Below are positions 1 through 5,892 of a stretch of 7,465 nt of DNA, in pieces (position 1 is the stretch's first letter; every line of letters starts with the position of its first letter). The position numbers were made by a program, and so were the translations under genes. The notes beneath the pieces are model-generated. The model made no database searches. It saw only the letters and a program-made list of their open reading frames with translations, and was not told the origin of the DNA. The stretch comes from an uncultured Pseudorhodobacter sp. GTDB lineage: Bacteria > Pseudomonadota > Alphaproteobacteria > Rhodobacterales > Rhodobacteraceae. The stretch lies in assembly GCA_945952425.1 (NCBI GenBank), contig CAMFIX010000138.1, positions 1 through 7,465 on the forward strand, given 5' to 3'.

Positions 1-282
1 TCCTATCACAACCTGAGGCTCTTCGGGCCGGGCGCCAAGGAACCCTCGGCGGCCTTCGACGCCTGGCTGGGCGAGGTCATGGGCCTGGAGCCCAAGGCCC
101 GCACCGCGGCCCTGCTGGACTGGGAGACCGCCCCTTACGCCCGCATCTGCCATGCCCGCGAGGACCATTTCGTGCCGCTGTTCACCGCCTTGGGGGCAGC
201 CGAGGGCGAGGAGGCGGTGCGGGTTTACCACGACACCGACCTCTTTGGCGGGGTGACGGCGTCGAGCTATCGGTTCGGGTAA
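1..282 (+). CDS. DODA/LigB-type extradiol ring-opening dioxygenase, C-terminal fragment
   Basis: The reading frame is open from base 1 to the TAA at 280-282, giving the last 93 residues of a protein whose start lies outside the window. Family members run to about 260 residues, so about two thirds is missing. The fragment begins with SYHN, which matches the conserved G-S-G-x-x-x-H-N segment that carries the active-site His of DODA/LigB-fold enzymes (His3 here). It later has AREDHFVPLF, the counterpart of the family's (P/R)-x-E-H-x-x-P-L motif, whose His (His56 here) is a ligand of the catalytic metal. The ending SSYRFG is also typical. Such enzymes open catechol-type rings such as DOPA or protocatechuate; the substrate cannot be told from this piece. 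It converges on the moeB-like gene and ends 99 bp from it. The family call is solid, the specificity open. Confidence 0.85.
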   Translation, partial: SYHNLRLFGPGAKEPSAAFDAWLGEVMGLEPKARTAALLDWETAPYARICHAREDHFVPLFTALGAAEGEEAVRVYHDTDLFGGVTASSYRFG

Positions 283-297
283 GTCTTGCGGGCAGCG

Positions 298-353
298 CCG
301 GGGGTTTCACACCCCCGGACCCCCGTGGGATATTTATGCAAGTATGAAAGGAG
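298..353. repeat. GC hairpin element between convergent genes, possible terminator
   Basis: CCGGGGGT (298-305) pairs perfectly with ACCCCCGG (311-318) around a five-base loop, starting 15 bases after the dioxygenase stop codon. It is followed by ACCCCCGTGGGATATTTATG and an A-rich AAGTATGAAAGGAG stretch. There is no T run directly after the stem on either strand, so it is not a textbook intrinsic terminator. Its position between two convergent stop codons still suggests a transcription barrier or mRNA 3'-end stabiliser. From memory, similar 'CCCCCGGACCCCC...TATTT...AAGATGAA' strings recur between genes in Rhodobacteraceae, so this may be a copy of a dispersed family element. I cannot verify that here. 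The hairpin is seen directly; the repeat status is inference. Confidence 0.5.
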
Positions 354-381
354 CGAGGGGCGCGGGAGGGTGCCTTGCTCC

Positions 382-1542
382 TCAGCTGGCGGCCGGAGCG
401 CCGCAGATCGGGCAGTCGGGGCGGCGGGTGATCTCGAAGCTGCGGGCCTCGGTGTAAAGCGCGTCATAGAGGAAAAGGCGGTTCTTCAGCGTCTCGCCCG
501 CGCCGGTCAGGTGTTTCACCGCCTCCATCGCCATCATCGACCCCAGGATGCCGGGAAGTGGGGCGGCGACGCCGACCTCGGCACAGGTCGGCACCATGCC
601 GGGGGCGGGGCGCTCGGGGAAGCAGCATTGGTAGCAGGGGGTGCCCGCGGCGGTGTGGAAGAGGGAGATCTGGCCCTCCCATTGCGTGATCGCGGCGGAA
701 ATCAAGGGCTTGCCGGCCTGGTGGCAGAGGCGGTTCACCAGGTAGCGCGTGTCGAAATTGTCGCAGCCGTCGAGGACGAGGTCGTAACCGGCCAGCAGCG
801 CGGCGGTGTCTTCGCTCAGCCGCGTCTCATGCGGTATGATCTGGATATAGGGGTTCAGCGCGCGCATCGCGGCGGCGGCGGAGGTCACCTTGGGCTGGCC
901 GATGGCGGCGGTGGTGTGGATCACCTGGCGCTGCAGGTTGCTGTCGTCGACCGTGTCGTCGTCGATCACCCCGATCGTGCCCACCCCCGCGGCAGCGAGG
1001 TAAAGCAGCGCCGGCGCGCCCAGCCCCCCGGCGCCCACGACCAGCACCCGCGCCTGTTTCAGCGCCTTCTGCCCCGGCCCGCCGATCTCGCGCAACAGGA
1101 TGTGGCGGGCGTAGCGCGAGAGTTCGGCGGGGGAGAAGGGGGCGGCGGATTGCGTCTCTCCGGCCACGCGGGGATCGTCGGGGCGGGCGGCGACGCCATC
1201 CGCAAGCCCAACGGCTGACCCATCCGCGGACACCCCGCCCACCGCCTGCGCCCCCGCTCCTCCGGCGGCCAAACCCCAGTCGGCAGGGCCCGGGCCCGTC
1301 GCCTTCGCCCGACCGCGCAGTCGGCGGAGCCCCGCCCGGTAGGCGACGACCAACCCGGCCACCACGCTCAGCGCGCCCCAGACCCGCGGGCCGCCCAAGG
1401 CCGCGCCCATCGGCAGCAGGCTTATTACCCCGACCGCGCCCCAGGCCCCGCCGACCAGCGCCAGACGCCGCCCCGGCGCCACGCCAAAGACCCAAGCCAC
1501 CACCCAAAGCCCCGCCAGCAGGATCAGGACGCCCGTCATCAT
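382..1542 (-). CDS. moeB: Membrane-anchored MoeB/ThiF-family (HesA) sulfur-carrier adenylyltransferase
   Basis: A 386-residue E1-like enzyme. The catalytic part (about residues 137-386) has the nucleotide-binding GAGGLG (170-175), the DDDTVDDSNLQRQ stretch (194-206), DGCDN (258-262), a conserved Cys in CAEVGVAAPL (Cys320) and two zinc-binding CxxC pairs (Cys303/Cys306 and Cys377/Cys380). This is the pattern of MoeB and ThiF, which adenylate the C-terminal Gly-Gly of MoaD or ThiS so sulfur can be added for molybdopterin or thiamine synthesis. E. coli MoeB is about 250 residues. Here an extra 135 residues precede it: three hydrophobic segments (about 4-20, 27-48 and 54-70), a basic RRLRGR patch and an Ala/Gly/Pro-rich linker, implying attachment to the inner membrane. 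The ATG (1542-1540) overlaps the dut TGA as ATGA, so translation is probably coupled; a second ATG follows at once. The carrier partner (MoaD, ThiS or another) is undecided. Confidence 0.85.
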   Translation of the reverse strand: MMTGVLILLAGLWVVAWVFGVAPGRRLALVGGAWGAVGVISLLPMGAALGGPRVWGALSVVAGLVVAYRAGLRRLRGRAKATGPGPADWGLAAGGAGAQAVGGVSADGSAVGLADGVAARPDDPRVAGETQSAAPFSPAELSRYARHILLREIGGPGQKALKQARVLVVGAGGLGAPALLYLAAAGVGTIGVIDDDTVDDSNLQRQVIHTTAAIGQPKVTSAAAAMRALNPYIQIIPHETRLSEDTAALLAGYDLVLDGCDNFDTRYLVNRLCHQAGKPLISAAITQWEGQISLFHTAAGTPCYQCCFPERPAPGMVPTCAEVGVAAPLPGILGSMMAMEAVKHLTGAGETLKNRLFLYDALYTEARSFEITRRPDCPICGAPAAS

Positions 1543-2003
1543 CCCCGCCCGGTCGAGCCGAACCCGCCCGCGCCCCGCGCCGTCTCGTCCAGGCTTTCCA
1601 CCACGACATAGCCCGCCTGCACCACCGGCCCCACCACCGCTTGCGCGATGCGGTCGCCGTGCCGCACGATATAGGGCTGATCCGACAGGTTCACCAAGGC
1701 AACCCCCAAAGGCCCACGGTAATCGCTGTCGATGGTGCCCGGCGCATTGACCACCGTCACCCCAGATTTCACCGCCAGGCCAGAGCGCGGGCGGATCTGC
1801 ATCTCGTAGCCCTCCGGGATCGCGACCCGGAGGCCCGTCGGCAGGATCGCCCTTCCCATCGGCGGCAGGGTCACGCCGGCCTCGCGGTCCTCGGGGCGCA
1901 GGTTGGCGCGCAAGTCGGCGCCCGCCGCGCCGGAGGTTTCATAGCGCGGCAGGGGCAGGCTGCGGTCGGCCCAGTCCTCCCAGAGAACGGCAATGTCAGG
2001 CAT
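1539..2003 (-). CDS. dut: Deoxyuridine 5'-triphosphate nucleotidohydrolase (dUTPase)
   Basis: Hydrolyses dUTP to dUMP and pyrophosphate, keeping uracil out of DNA and supplying dUMP for thymidylate synthesis; cytosolic homotrimer. All five trimeric-dUTPase motifs are present in the 154-residue protein: AGADLRA (27-33), PRSGLA (72-77), GTIDSDYRG (89-97) with catalytic Asp92, GDRIAQ (116-121) and the C-terminal Gly-rich RGAGGFGSTG (143-152). The frame extends upstream to 2036, but I chose the ATG at 2003-2001 because GAGAGG sits five bases before it and the protein then has the family's usual length and start. The coaBC stop is 92 bp upstream and the moeB-like gene overlaps its stop codon, so the three appear co-transcribed. 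Only a short hairpin, CGGCC-TTG-GGCCG on the transcript (2057-2045), lies in the gap ahead of it, with no T run. Confidence 0.96.
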   Translation of the reverse strand: MPDIAVLWEDWADRSLPLPRYETSGAAGADLRANLRPEDREAGVTLPPMGRAILPTGLRVAIPEGYEMQIRPRSGLAVKSGVTVVNAPGTIDSDYRGPLGVALVNLSDQPYIVRHGDRIAQAVVGPVVQAGYVVVESLDETARGAGGFGSTGRG

Positions 2004-2095
2004 GGGAACCTCTCGGGGCATGCGGGAAAAGGTCAAATCCGGGGCGGCCCAAGGCCGAAAACCTCCCCGCCCAGGTCGGCAAAGGCCAAGCGCAC

Positions 2096-3286
2096 TCAGC
2101 CATCCAGCGCCCCCGCGATCCGCGCCGCCAGCCTTTGCGCCACGACCTCCTTGGCCGCGCGCGGCCAGCTTTCCTCTCCGGTCTCGGTGATGAGGGTCAC
2201 GGCATTCTCCGCCCCCCCCATGATCCCGGTCGCAGGCGAGACATCATTCGCCACGATCCAATCGCAGCCCTTGCGCAGCCTTTTGGCCCGGGCATGGGCC
2301 AGCACGTCGTCGGTTTCGGCGGCAAAGCCCACCACTAGCCGGGGGCGCATCCCGCCCTTCGAGACAGACGCCAGAATGTCGGGGTTCTCGGCGAAACTCA
2401 GGTGCGGCACTTCCCCCGCCACCTTCTTCATCTTCTGCGCCCCCGCATTCTCCACCCGCCAATCCGCCACCGCCGCCGCCATCACCGCGACATCGGCGGG
2501 CAAAGCGGCCTCGACCGCCGCCAGCATCTGCTCCGCCGTCTGCACCCGCACCACCTGCACCCCCTCGGGCGGAGGCACCTCCGCCGGGCCGGTCACAAAG
2601 GTCACCCTTGCGCCCAGGTCGCGCAAAGCCGCCGCAATCGCCGTCCCCTGCGCCCCCGACGAGCGGTTGGCGATATAGCGCACCGGGTCGATCGGCTCAT
2701 GCGTCGGGCCCGAGGTCACCAGCACGTGCCGCCCGGTCAGCGGCCCCTGCACCAGCGCGGCGCGGATCGCGGCAAAGATCGCCTCGGGCTCGGCCAGCCG
2801 CCCCGGCCCGTATTCGCCGCAGGCCATCTCGCCCTCGTCAGGGCCGACAAAGCGCACCCCATCTCCTTGCAGCGTCAGGATATTCCGCTGCGTCGCCGGA
2901 TGCGTCCACATCCGCACATTCATCGCGGGCGCCACCAGCACCGGCGTGTCGGTCGCCAGCAAGAGCGTCGAGGCCAGGTCATCCGCCCGCCCCGCCGCCA
3001 TCTTGGCCATCAGGTCCGCGGTCGCCGGAGCCACCACGATCAGGTCGGCGCTGCGCGACAGCTCGATATGGCCCATCTCGGCCTCCGAGGTCAGGTCGAA
3101 CAGCGCCTCATGCACCTTTTCCCCGACCAGGGCGCCCACCGACAAGGCGGTCACGAACTCCGCCCCCGCCCGGGTCAGGACCGGCGTCACCGCCGCCCCC
3201 GCGCCCTTCAACTGGCGGATCAGCAGCAGCGCCTTGTAGGCCGCGATCCCGCCGCCGATAATCAGCAAAATCCGCTTGTCGCGCAT
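2096..3286 (-). CDS. coaBC: Bifunctional phosphopantothenoylcysteine decarboxylase / phosphopantothenate-cysteine ligase
   Basis: Carries out two consecutive steps of coenzyme A synthesis: CTP-dependent joining of 4'-phosphopantothenate with cysteine (CoaB), then FMN-dependent decarboxylation to 4'-phosphopantetheine (CoaC). At 396 residues it has normal full length. The N-terminal flavoprotein CoaC domain (about 1-180) has the catalytic His in MGHIELSR (His73), the PAMNVRMW motif (Asn123 at 120-127) and the active-site Cys in ACGEYGPGRL (Cys156). These correspond to His75, Asn125 and Cys158 of E. coli Dfp. The CoaB domain (about 185-396) starts with the TSGPTHEPID segment and RYIANRSSG (Asn207), followed by AAAVADWR (270-277) and the Lys-rich QKMKK (284-288), where the catalytic Lys of CoaB lies. 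The ATG at 3286-3284 precedes the canonical KRILLIIGGGIAAYK start; the ribosome site is weak (GGGGG). It lies 52 bp behind rpoH and ahead of dut. Confidence 0.96.
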   Translation of the reverse strand: MRDKRILLIIGGGIAAYKALLLIRQLKGAGAAVTPVLTRAGAEFVTALSVGALVGEKVHEALFDLTSEAEMGHIELSRSADLIVVAPATADLMAKMAAGRADDLASTLLLATDTPVLVAPAMNVRMWTHPATQRNILTLQGDGVRFVGPDEGEMACGEYGPGRLAEPEAIFAAIRAALVQGPLTGRHVLVTSGPTHEPIDPVRYIANRSSGAQGTAIAAALRDLGARVTFVTGPAEVPPPEGVQVVRVQTAEQMLAAVEAALPADVAVMAAAVADWRVENAGAQKMKKVAGEVPHLSFAENPDILASVSKGGMRPRLVVGFAAETDDVLAHARAKRLRKGCDWIVANDVSPATGIMGGAENAVTLITETGEESWPRAAKEVVAQRLAARIAGALDG

Positions 3287-3306
3287 GACAGCACCCCCGG
3301 CCTCAG

Positions 3307-3335
3307 ACCCTAGGCCCCGCGCCCGGCAGGTGCAA
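3307..3335 (-). promoter_or_regulatory. Weak candidate promoter for coaBC-dut-moeB
   Basis: On the minus strand TTGCAC (3335-3330) and TAGGGT (3312-3307) are separated by 17 bases, placing a start of transcription near 3300, about 14 bases before the coaBC ATG. The -35 has the TTG core favoured in alphaproteobacteria; the -10 matches TATAAT at only three of six positions. The 52-bp gap after rpoH has no convincing terminator, only GGCCT...AGGCC with an eight-base loop and no T run. Read-through from rpoH is therefore equally possible. Confidence 0.3.
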
Positions 3336-3338
3336 GGC

Positions 3339-4187
3339 TCAAGCCAGAAGCGTGCCGAGCCCCGCCGCCTGCAACCGGCTGCGCAGCTTGGCCAAGGCCG
3401 CCGCCTCTACCTGGCGGATGCGCTCTTTCGACAGGCCAAGCTCGGCGCCGAGGCTCTCCAGCGTGCGCGGCGTATCGGCCAGCTGGCGGGCGCTGACGAT
3501 ATGCCTTTCCCGCGGCGACAGATGCCCCAGCGCCGCCTTCAGCTCGGCCCGCAGCACCCGCGCGTCATGGTCGCCGACGAAAGGCTCGTCCGCATCGTCG
3601 GGCAGGGCGTCGATCCATTCGCGGCCCTCTTCCTCGCCCTGCCGCACATTCAGCGAGGCGTCCGAGCCCTGCAGCCGCCCGTCCATCATCACCACGTCCG
3701 AAAGGCTGACGCCCAGCTCTTCGGCCACCGCCCGCGCCAGGGCCTCGCCCTGCAGGACTTGGCCTTTTGCAGCCGCCTCGCGCGTCAGCCGGGCCTCTAC
3801 CCGCCGCAGATTGAAGAAAAGCGACTTTTGCGCGGTGGTCGACCCCGTGCGCACCAAGGACCAGTTGCGCATCACATGGTCCTGCAGCTGCGCCTTGATC
3901 CAGAACATCGCATAGGTCGAAAACCGGACCCCGCGGTCGGGGTCGAACTTCTCCGCCGCCTTCATCAGGCCAAGCGCCGCCTCTTGCGTCAGGTCGCCGC
4001 GGTCCGCCCCATAGCGCCGGAACTTCGCCGCCATCGAGATCGCCAGCCGCATATAGGCCCGGATCAGCCGGTCCAGCGCCGCCTTGTCGCCGTGGTCGCG
4101 CCAGGCCCGGGCAAGCACCGCCTCGGCCTCGGCGGTCAGGAACTCTGCCGTGCGCGAGCGCCCAAGGGTGAACTGGTCGAACGCCAT
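3339..4187 (-). CDS. rpoH: RpoH-family (sigma-32) RNA polymerase sigma factor, RpoHII type
   Basis: An alternative sigma factor that directs RNA polymerase to stress promoters. From the chosen start it has 282 residues. Region 2 spans about 38-112, with the core-binding GDLTQEAALGLMKAAEKFDP segment, the -10-recognising FSTYAMFWIKAQLQDHVMRN and, just after it, the RpoH box QKSLFFNLRR (120-129). That box is diagnostic of the heat-shock sigma group. Region 4 contains LSPRERHIVSAR and the helix-turn-helix LESLGAELGLSKERIRQVE (243-261). The frame is open up to 4325, but the ATG at 4187-4185 is preceded by GGAG with six bases of spacing. The predicted promoter starts transcription near 4212, ruling out the longest form; an ATG at 4199-4197 without a ribosome site is the only rival. 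The RpoHII assignment rests on the sigma-E-like promoter and the box sequence. In Rhodobacter, RpoHII works in the singlet-oxygen response. Confidence 0.9.
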   Translation of the reverse strand: MAFDQFTLGRSRTAEFLTAEAEAVLARAWRDHGDKAALDRLIRAYMRLAISMAAKFRRYGADRGDLTQEAALGLMKAAEKFDPDRGVRFSTYAMFWIKAQLQDHVMRNWSLVRTGSTTAQKSLFFNLRRVEARLTREAAAKGQVLQGEALARAVAEELGVSLSDVVMMDGRLQGSDASLNVRQGEEEGREWIDALPDDADEPFVGDHDARVLRAELKAALGHLSPRERHIVSARQLADTPRTLESLGAELGLSKERIRQVEAAALAKLRSRLQAAGLGTLLA

Positions 4188-4218
4188 CTCCCGCTCCATT
4201 TGCCAGCTGGATTTGTCT

Positions 4219-4248
4219 CTGTTACGCAGGGCCGCGATGACTGGATCA
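4219..4248 (-). promoter_or_regulatory. Sigma-E (ECF)-type promoter driving rpoH
   Basis: Reading the minus strand, TGATCC (4248-4243) is followed after exactly 18 bases by TAACAG (4224-4219). The Rhodobacter sphaeroides RpoE (group 4 ECF sigma factor) consensus, as I recall it, is TGATCC-N18-TAAGA, so the -35 matches fully and the -10 matches four of five. Transcription would start around 4212, giving a leader of about 25 bases before the rpoH ATG. rpoHII is a known RpoE target in that genus. The -35 element lies in codons 3-4 of the divergent cobU gene, and the spacer contains the cobU ATG and its ribosome site. Confidence 0.7.
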
Positions 4249-4782
4249 CTCGAACTTCCGCAATTGTCCCTGGTGCTCGGCGGTGCGCGGTCGGGCAAGT
4301 CGGCCCTGGCCGAGCGGCTGGTCACGGCCAGCGGGCGGGCCCGGCATTACATCGCCACGGCGCAGGCCTGGGATGACGAGATGCGGGCGCGGATCGCGGC
4401 GCATCAAACGGATCGCGGCGCGGATTGGGTGACGCATGAGGCGCCCCGCGACGTGGGCGCGGTGCTGGCCGCGGTGCCTGCGGGGGCGGTGGTGCTGCTG
4501 GATTGCGCGACCTTGTGGCTGACCAATGTGATGCTGGGCGAGGGCGATGTGGCCGCCGAAAGTGCCGCCTTGATCAAGGCCTGCCTGGCCTGTGCCGCGC
4601 CGGTCGTCGTGGTCTCGAACGAGGTCGGCTGGGGGATCGTGCCGGAGAACAAGCTCGCCCGCGCCTTTCGCGATGCACAAGGAAGGCTGAACCAGCAGTT
4701 GGCGGCCAGGGCGGGCCTGGTCGTGGGGGTGATGGCGGGGCTGCCGATGGTGCTGAAGCCCGCCGGTTATCAGCTTCCGTGA
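4237..4782 (+). CDS. cobU: Bifunctional adenosylcobinamide kinase / adenosylcobinamide-phosphate guanylyltransferase
   Basis: Acts late in cobalamin synthesis: it phosphorylates adenosylcobinamide and then transfers GMP to give adenosyl-GDP-cobinamide, the acceptor for the lower-ligand nucleotide. The 181-residue protein has normal family length (also called CobP in aerobic-pathway organisms). It has a P-loop GGARSGKS (15-22), the DDEMRARIAAHQ segment (46-57) whose His56 aligns with the guanylylated His of Salmonella CobU, LLDCATLWLTN (87-97) and SNEVGWGIVPENKLARAFRDAQGRLNQ (127-153, central part). I chose the ATG at 4237 because AGGG lies five bases before it and the protein then starts as the family does; the frame extends back to 4084 inside rpoH. 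No cobalamin riboswitch and no other cob gene is in the window. The GST-like gene follows after 71 bp. Its start region overlaps the divergent rpoH promoter. Confidence 0.95.
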   Translation: MTGSLELPQLSLVLGGARSGKSALAERLVTASGRARHYIATAQAWDDEMRARIAAHQTDRGADWVTHEAPRDVGAVLAAVPAGAVVLLDCATLWLTNVMLGEGDVAAESAALIKACLACAAPVVVVSNEVGWGIVPENKLARAFRDAQGRLNQQLAARAGLVVGVMAGLPMVLKPAGYQLP

Positions 4783-4853
4783 TAGGAGCCGCCACATAAT
4801 CGCATTTGACGATGGCGGGCACCCCGGTCACCTTGGCCGAAAGGAGACCCTTC

Positions 4854-5744
4854 ATGTATGATCTCGTCATCGGCGACCGCGGCTATTCGTCCTGGTCCTT
4901 GCGCGGCTGGCTTTTGTTCGAGCCCTTCGGCATCCCCGTCAAGACCATCTCGGCCCGGCTTTACACCGATGAATTGGCCAATGTCCTGAAGGACTTCCCC
5001 CCCTCGCGGACCGCGCCGACCCTGCGCACGCCCGAAGGCTATGTCCTGCCCGAAACCATCGCCATCGCCGAGGAACTGGCGACCCGCCACCCCGAGGCCG
5101 GCATCTGGCCCAAAGACCCCAAGGCCCGCGCGGTCGCCCGGGTGCTGGCGGCCGAGATGCACGCGGGCTTCGTGGCGCTGCGCAGCCATTGCCCGATGAA
5201 CCTGCGTCTTTCCTATACCGACTGCGCCCCGCCGCCGGAGGTTCTGGCCGACCTGAAACGGCTGGAGTACCTGTGGGCCTGGGCCTTCGACCAATGCGGC
5301 GGGCCCTGGCTGGCCGGGGATTACTCCGCCGCCGACGCCTTCTTTGCCCCGGTGGCGACCCGGATCGCGACCTACAACCTGCCGGTCTCGGAGGCCGCGA
5401 TGGAGTATGTGCAAAAGCACCTGCACCATCCGAGCTTCCGGCGCTGGCGGGCCATGGGGCTGGTGGATGGCGCCGACCAGGCCTTTTACGACCGCCCCTA
5501 TCCCCAGCGCCCCTGGCCCGGGCCAAAGCCCCTCGCCGCGCGGGCGGTCGAGGGCACCCAGTCCGAAAACGCCGCCTGCCCCTATTCCGGCAAGCCCGTC
5601 ACCCATGTGCTGGAGCTGAACGGCCGCCGCTTCGGCTTTTGCAACGCCTTCTGCCGCGACAAGACCGTGGCCGATCCGGAAGCCTGGCCCAAGTTCATGG
5701 CGATGATCGGGGCCTTGACCGACGGGGGAAAGCCCAACTCTTGA
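4854..5744 (+). CDS. Glutathione S-transferase-like protein with C-terminal TRASH/YHS-like metal finger
   Basis: Residues 1-80 form a thioredoxin-fold GST N-domain: the YSSWSLRGWL stretch (11-20) gives a Ser-type active-site region, Pro55 in RTAPTL is the likely cis-proline, and ETIAI (67-71) is the glutathione-contacting turn. Residues 88-215 form the helical C-domain with the N-capping box SAAD (158-161) and the HHPSFRRW signature. Ordinary GSTs end near residue 215. Here about 80 more residues follow, containing CPYSGKPV (Cys242), then 20 residues, Cys263, three residues and Cys267. This C-x20-C-x3-C spacing fits the TRASH metal-binding finger (C-x19-22-C-x3-C). The chosen ATG (4854) has GGAG seven bases upstream; an in-frame ATG at 4806 lacks a ribosome site. 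The substrate is unknown; a metal-linked or redox-linked role is inference. The stop codon lies inside a perfect palindrome. Confidence 0.85.
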   Translation: MYDLVIGDRGYSSWSLRGWLLFEPFGIPVKTISARLYTDELANVLKDFPPSRTAPTLRTPEGYVLPETIAIAEELATRHPEAGIWPKDPKARAVARVLAAEMHAGFVALRSHCPMNLRLSYTDCAPPPEVLADLKRLEYLWAWAFDQCGGPWLAGDYSAADAFFAPVATRIATYNLPVSEAAMEYVQKHLHHPSFRRWRAMGLVDGADQAFYDRPYPQRPWPGPKPLAARAVEGTQSENAACPYSGKPVTHVLELNGRRFGFCNAFCRDKTVADPEAWPKFMAMIGALTDGGKPNS

Positions 5745-5756
5745 TCATATGATCAA
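5741..5756. promoter_or_regulatory. Perfect 16-bp palindrome, candidate operator
   Basis: TTGATCATATGATCAA is its own reverse complement and contains the TGA stop (5742-5744) of the GST-like gene. It is AT-rich in a GC-rich window, lies 37 bp before the -10/-35 block proposed for the transporter operon, and is followed by AAAA rather than a T run, with no loop. It therefore looks like a dimeric regulator site rather than a terminator. Its centre would be near -72 of the transporter start. The regulator is not identifiable from this sequence alone. Confidence 0.5.
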
Positions 5757-5784
5757 AAACCCGACGCCCTCGCAGATTTTCCCG

Positions 5785-5814
5785 TTGACGATGGGCCTTG
5801 GCTGCACCCTTAAT
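5785..5814 (+). promoter_or_regulatory. Sigma-70-type promoter of the BMP transporter operon
   Basis: TTGACG (5785-5790) matches the -35 consensus at five of six positions. CTTAAT (5809-5814), 18 bases on, matches TATAAT at four of six; CCTTAA at 17 bases is an alternative register. Transcription would start near 5821, leaving a leader of about 72 bases before the BMP gene. It is the best promoter match in the 148-bp gap between the GST-like gene and the BMP gene. Confidence 0.5.
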
Positions 5815-5834
5815 CAGCGACAACGCCCGCAAGC

Positions 5835-5854
5835 GGCCCGGCTGAGTCTGGGCC
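5835..5854 (+). other. Leader hairpin upstream of the BMP gene
   Basis: GGCCCGG (5835-5841) can pair with CTGGGCC-side bases (5848-5854), seven pairs including one G-T, around a six-base loop. It falls in the predicted untranslated leader, 28 bases before the ribosome site GGGAG. No T run follows, so it is not a terminator. It may protect the 5' end of the message or be chance pairing in GC-rich sequence. Confidence 0.3.
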
Positions 5855-5892
5855 CAGGACAGGGCCGATGCTTTTGACAACGGGAGATAAAG

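Noticed and set aside
286..1218. Long plus-strand open frame opposite the moeB-like gene
   Set aside because: Its translation is low-complexity Gly/Arg/His-rich sequence without family motifs, and it is a GC-driven shadow of a gene with complete catalytic motifs on the other strand.
4203..4210. CCAGCTGG palindrome between rpoH and cobU as an operator
   Set aside because: Only eight bases, not extended by its flanks, and GC-rich palindromes of this size are common here.
4188..4236. Cobalamin riboswitch or other RNA leader ahead of cobU
   Set aside because: Only 49 bases separate the divergent starts, far too short, and no B12-box-like sequence is present.
3276..4376. 366-codon plus-strand open frame opposite rpoH
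   Set aside because: Arg/Gln/His-rich translation with no recognisable domain; the minus strand encodes a full sigma factor there.
4806..4815. TTGACGATGG, repeated at 5785-5794, as a shared promoter or repeat for the GST-like and BMP genes
   Set aside because: The upstream copy has no acceptable -10 at 17-18 bases (ACCTTG), so the ten-base match is probably coincidence.
4770..5606. 278-codon minus-strand open frame opposite the GST-like gene
   Set aside because: No domain resemblance, no ribosome site noted, and the plus strand carries a well-supported gene.
5741..5756. FnrL/FixK (CRP-FNR family) binding site
   Set aside because: The half-sites TTGAT and ATCAA match, but the spacing is six bases instead of the four required for FNR-type sites, so the half-sites are displaced by one base each.
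5844..5848. GAGTC as a CcrM (GANTC) methylation switch in the BMP leader
   Set aside because: A single site is expected by chance at this base composition and length.
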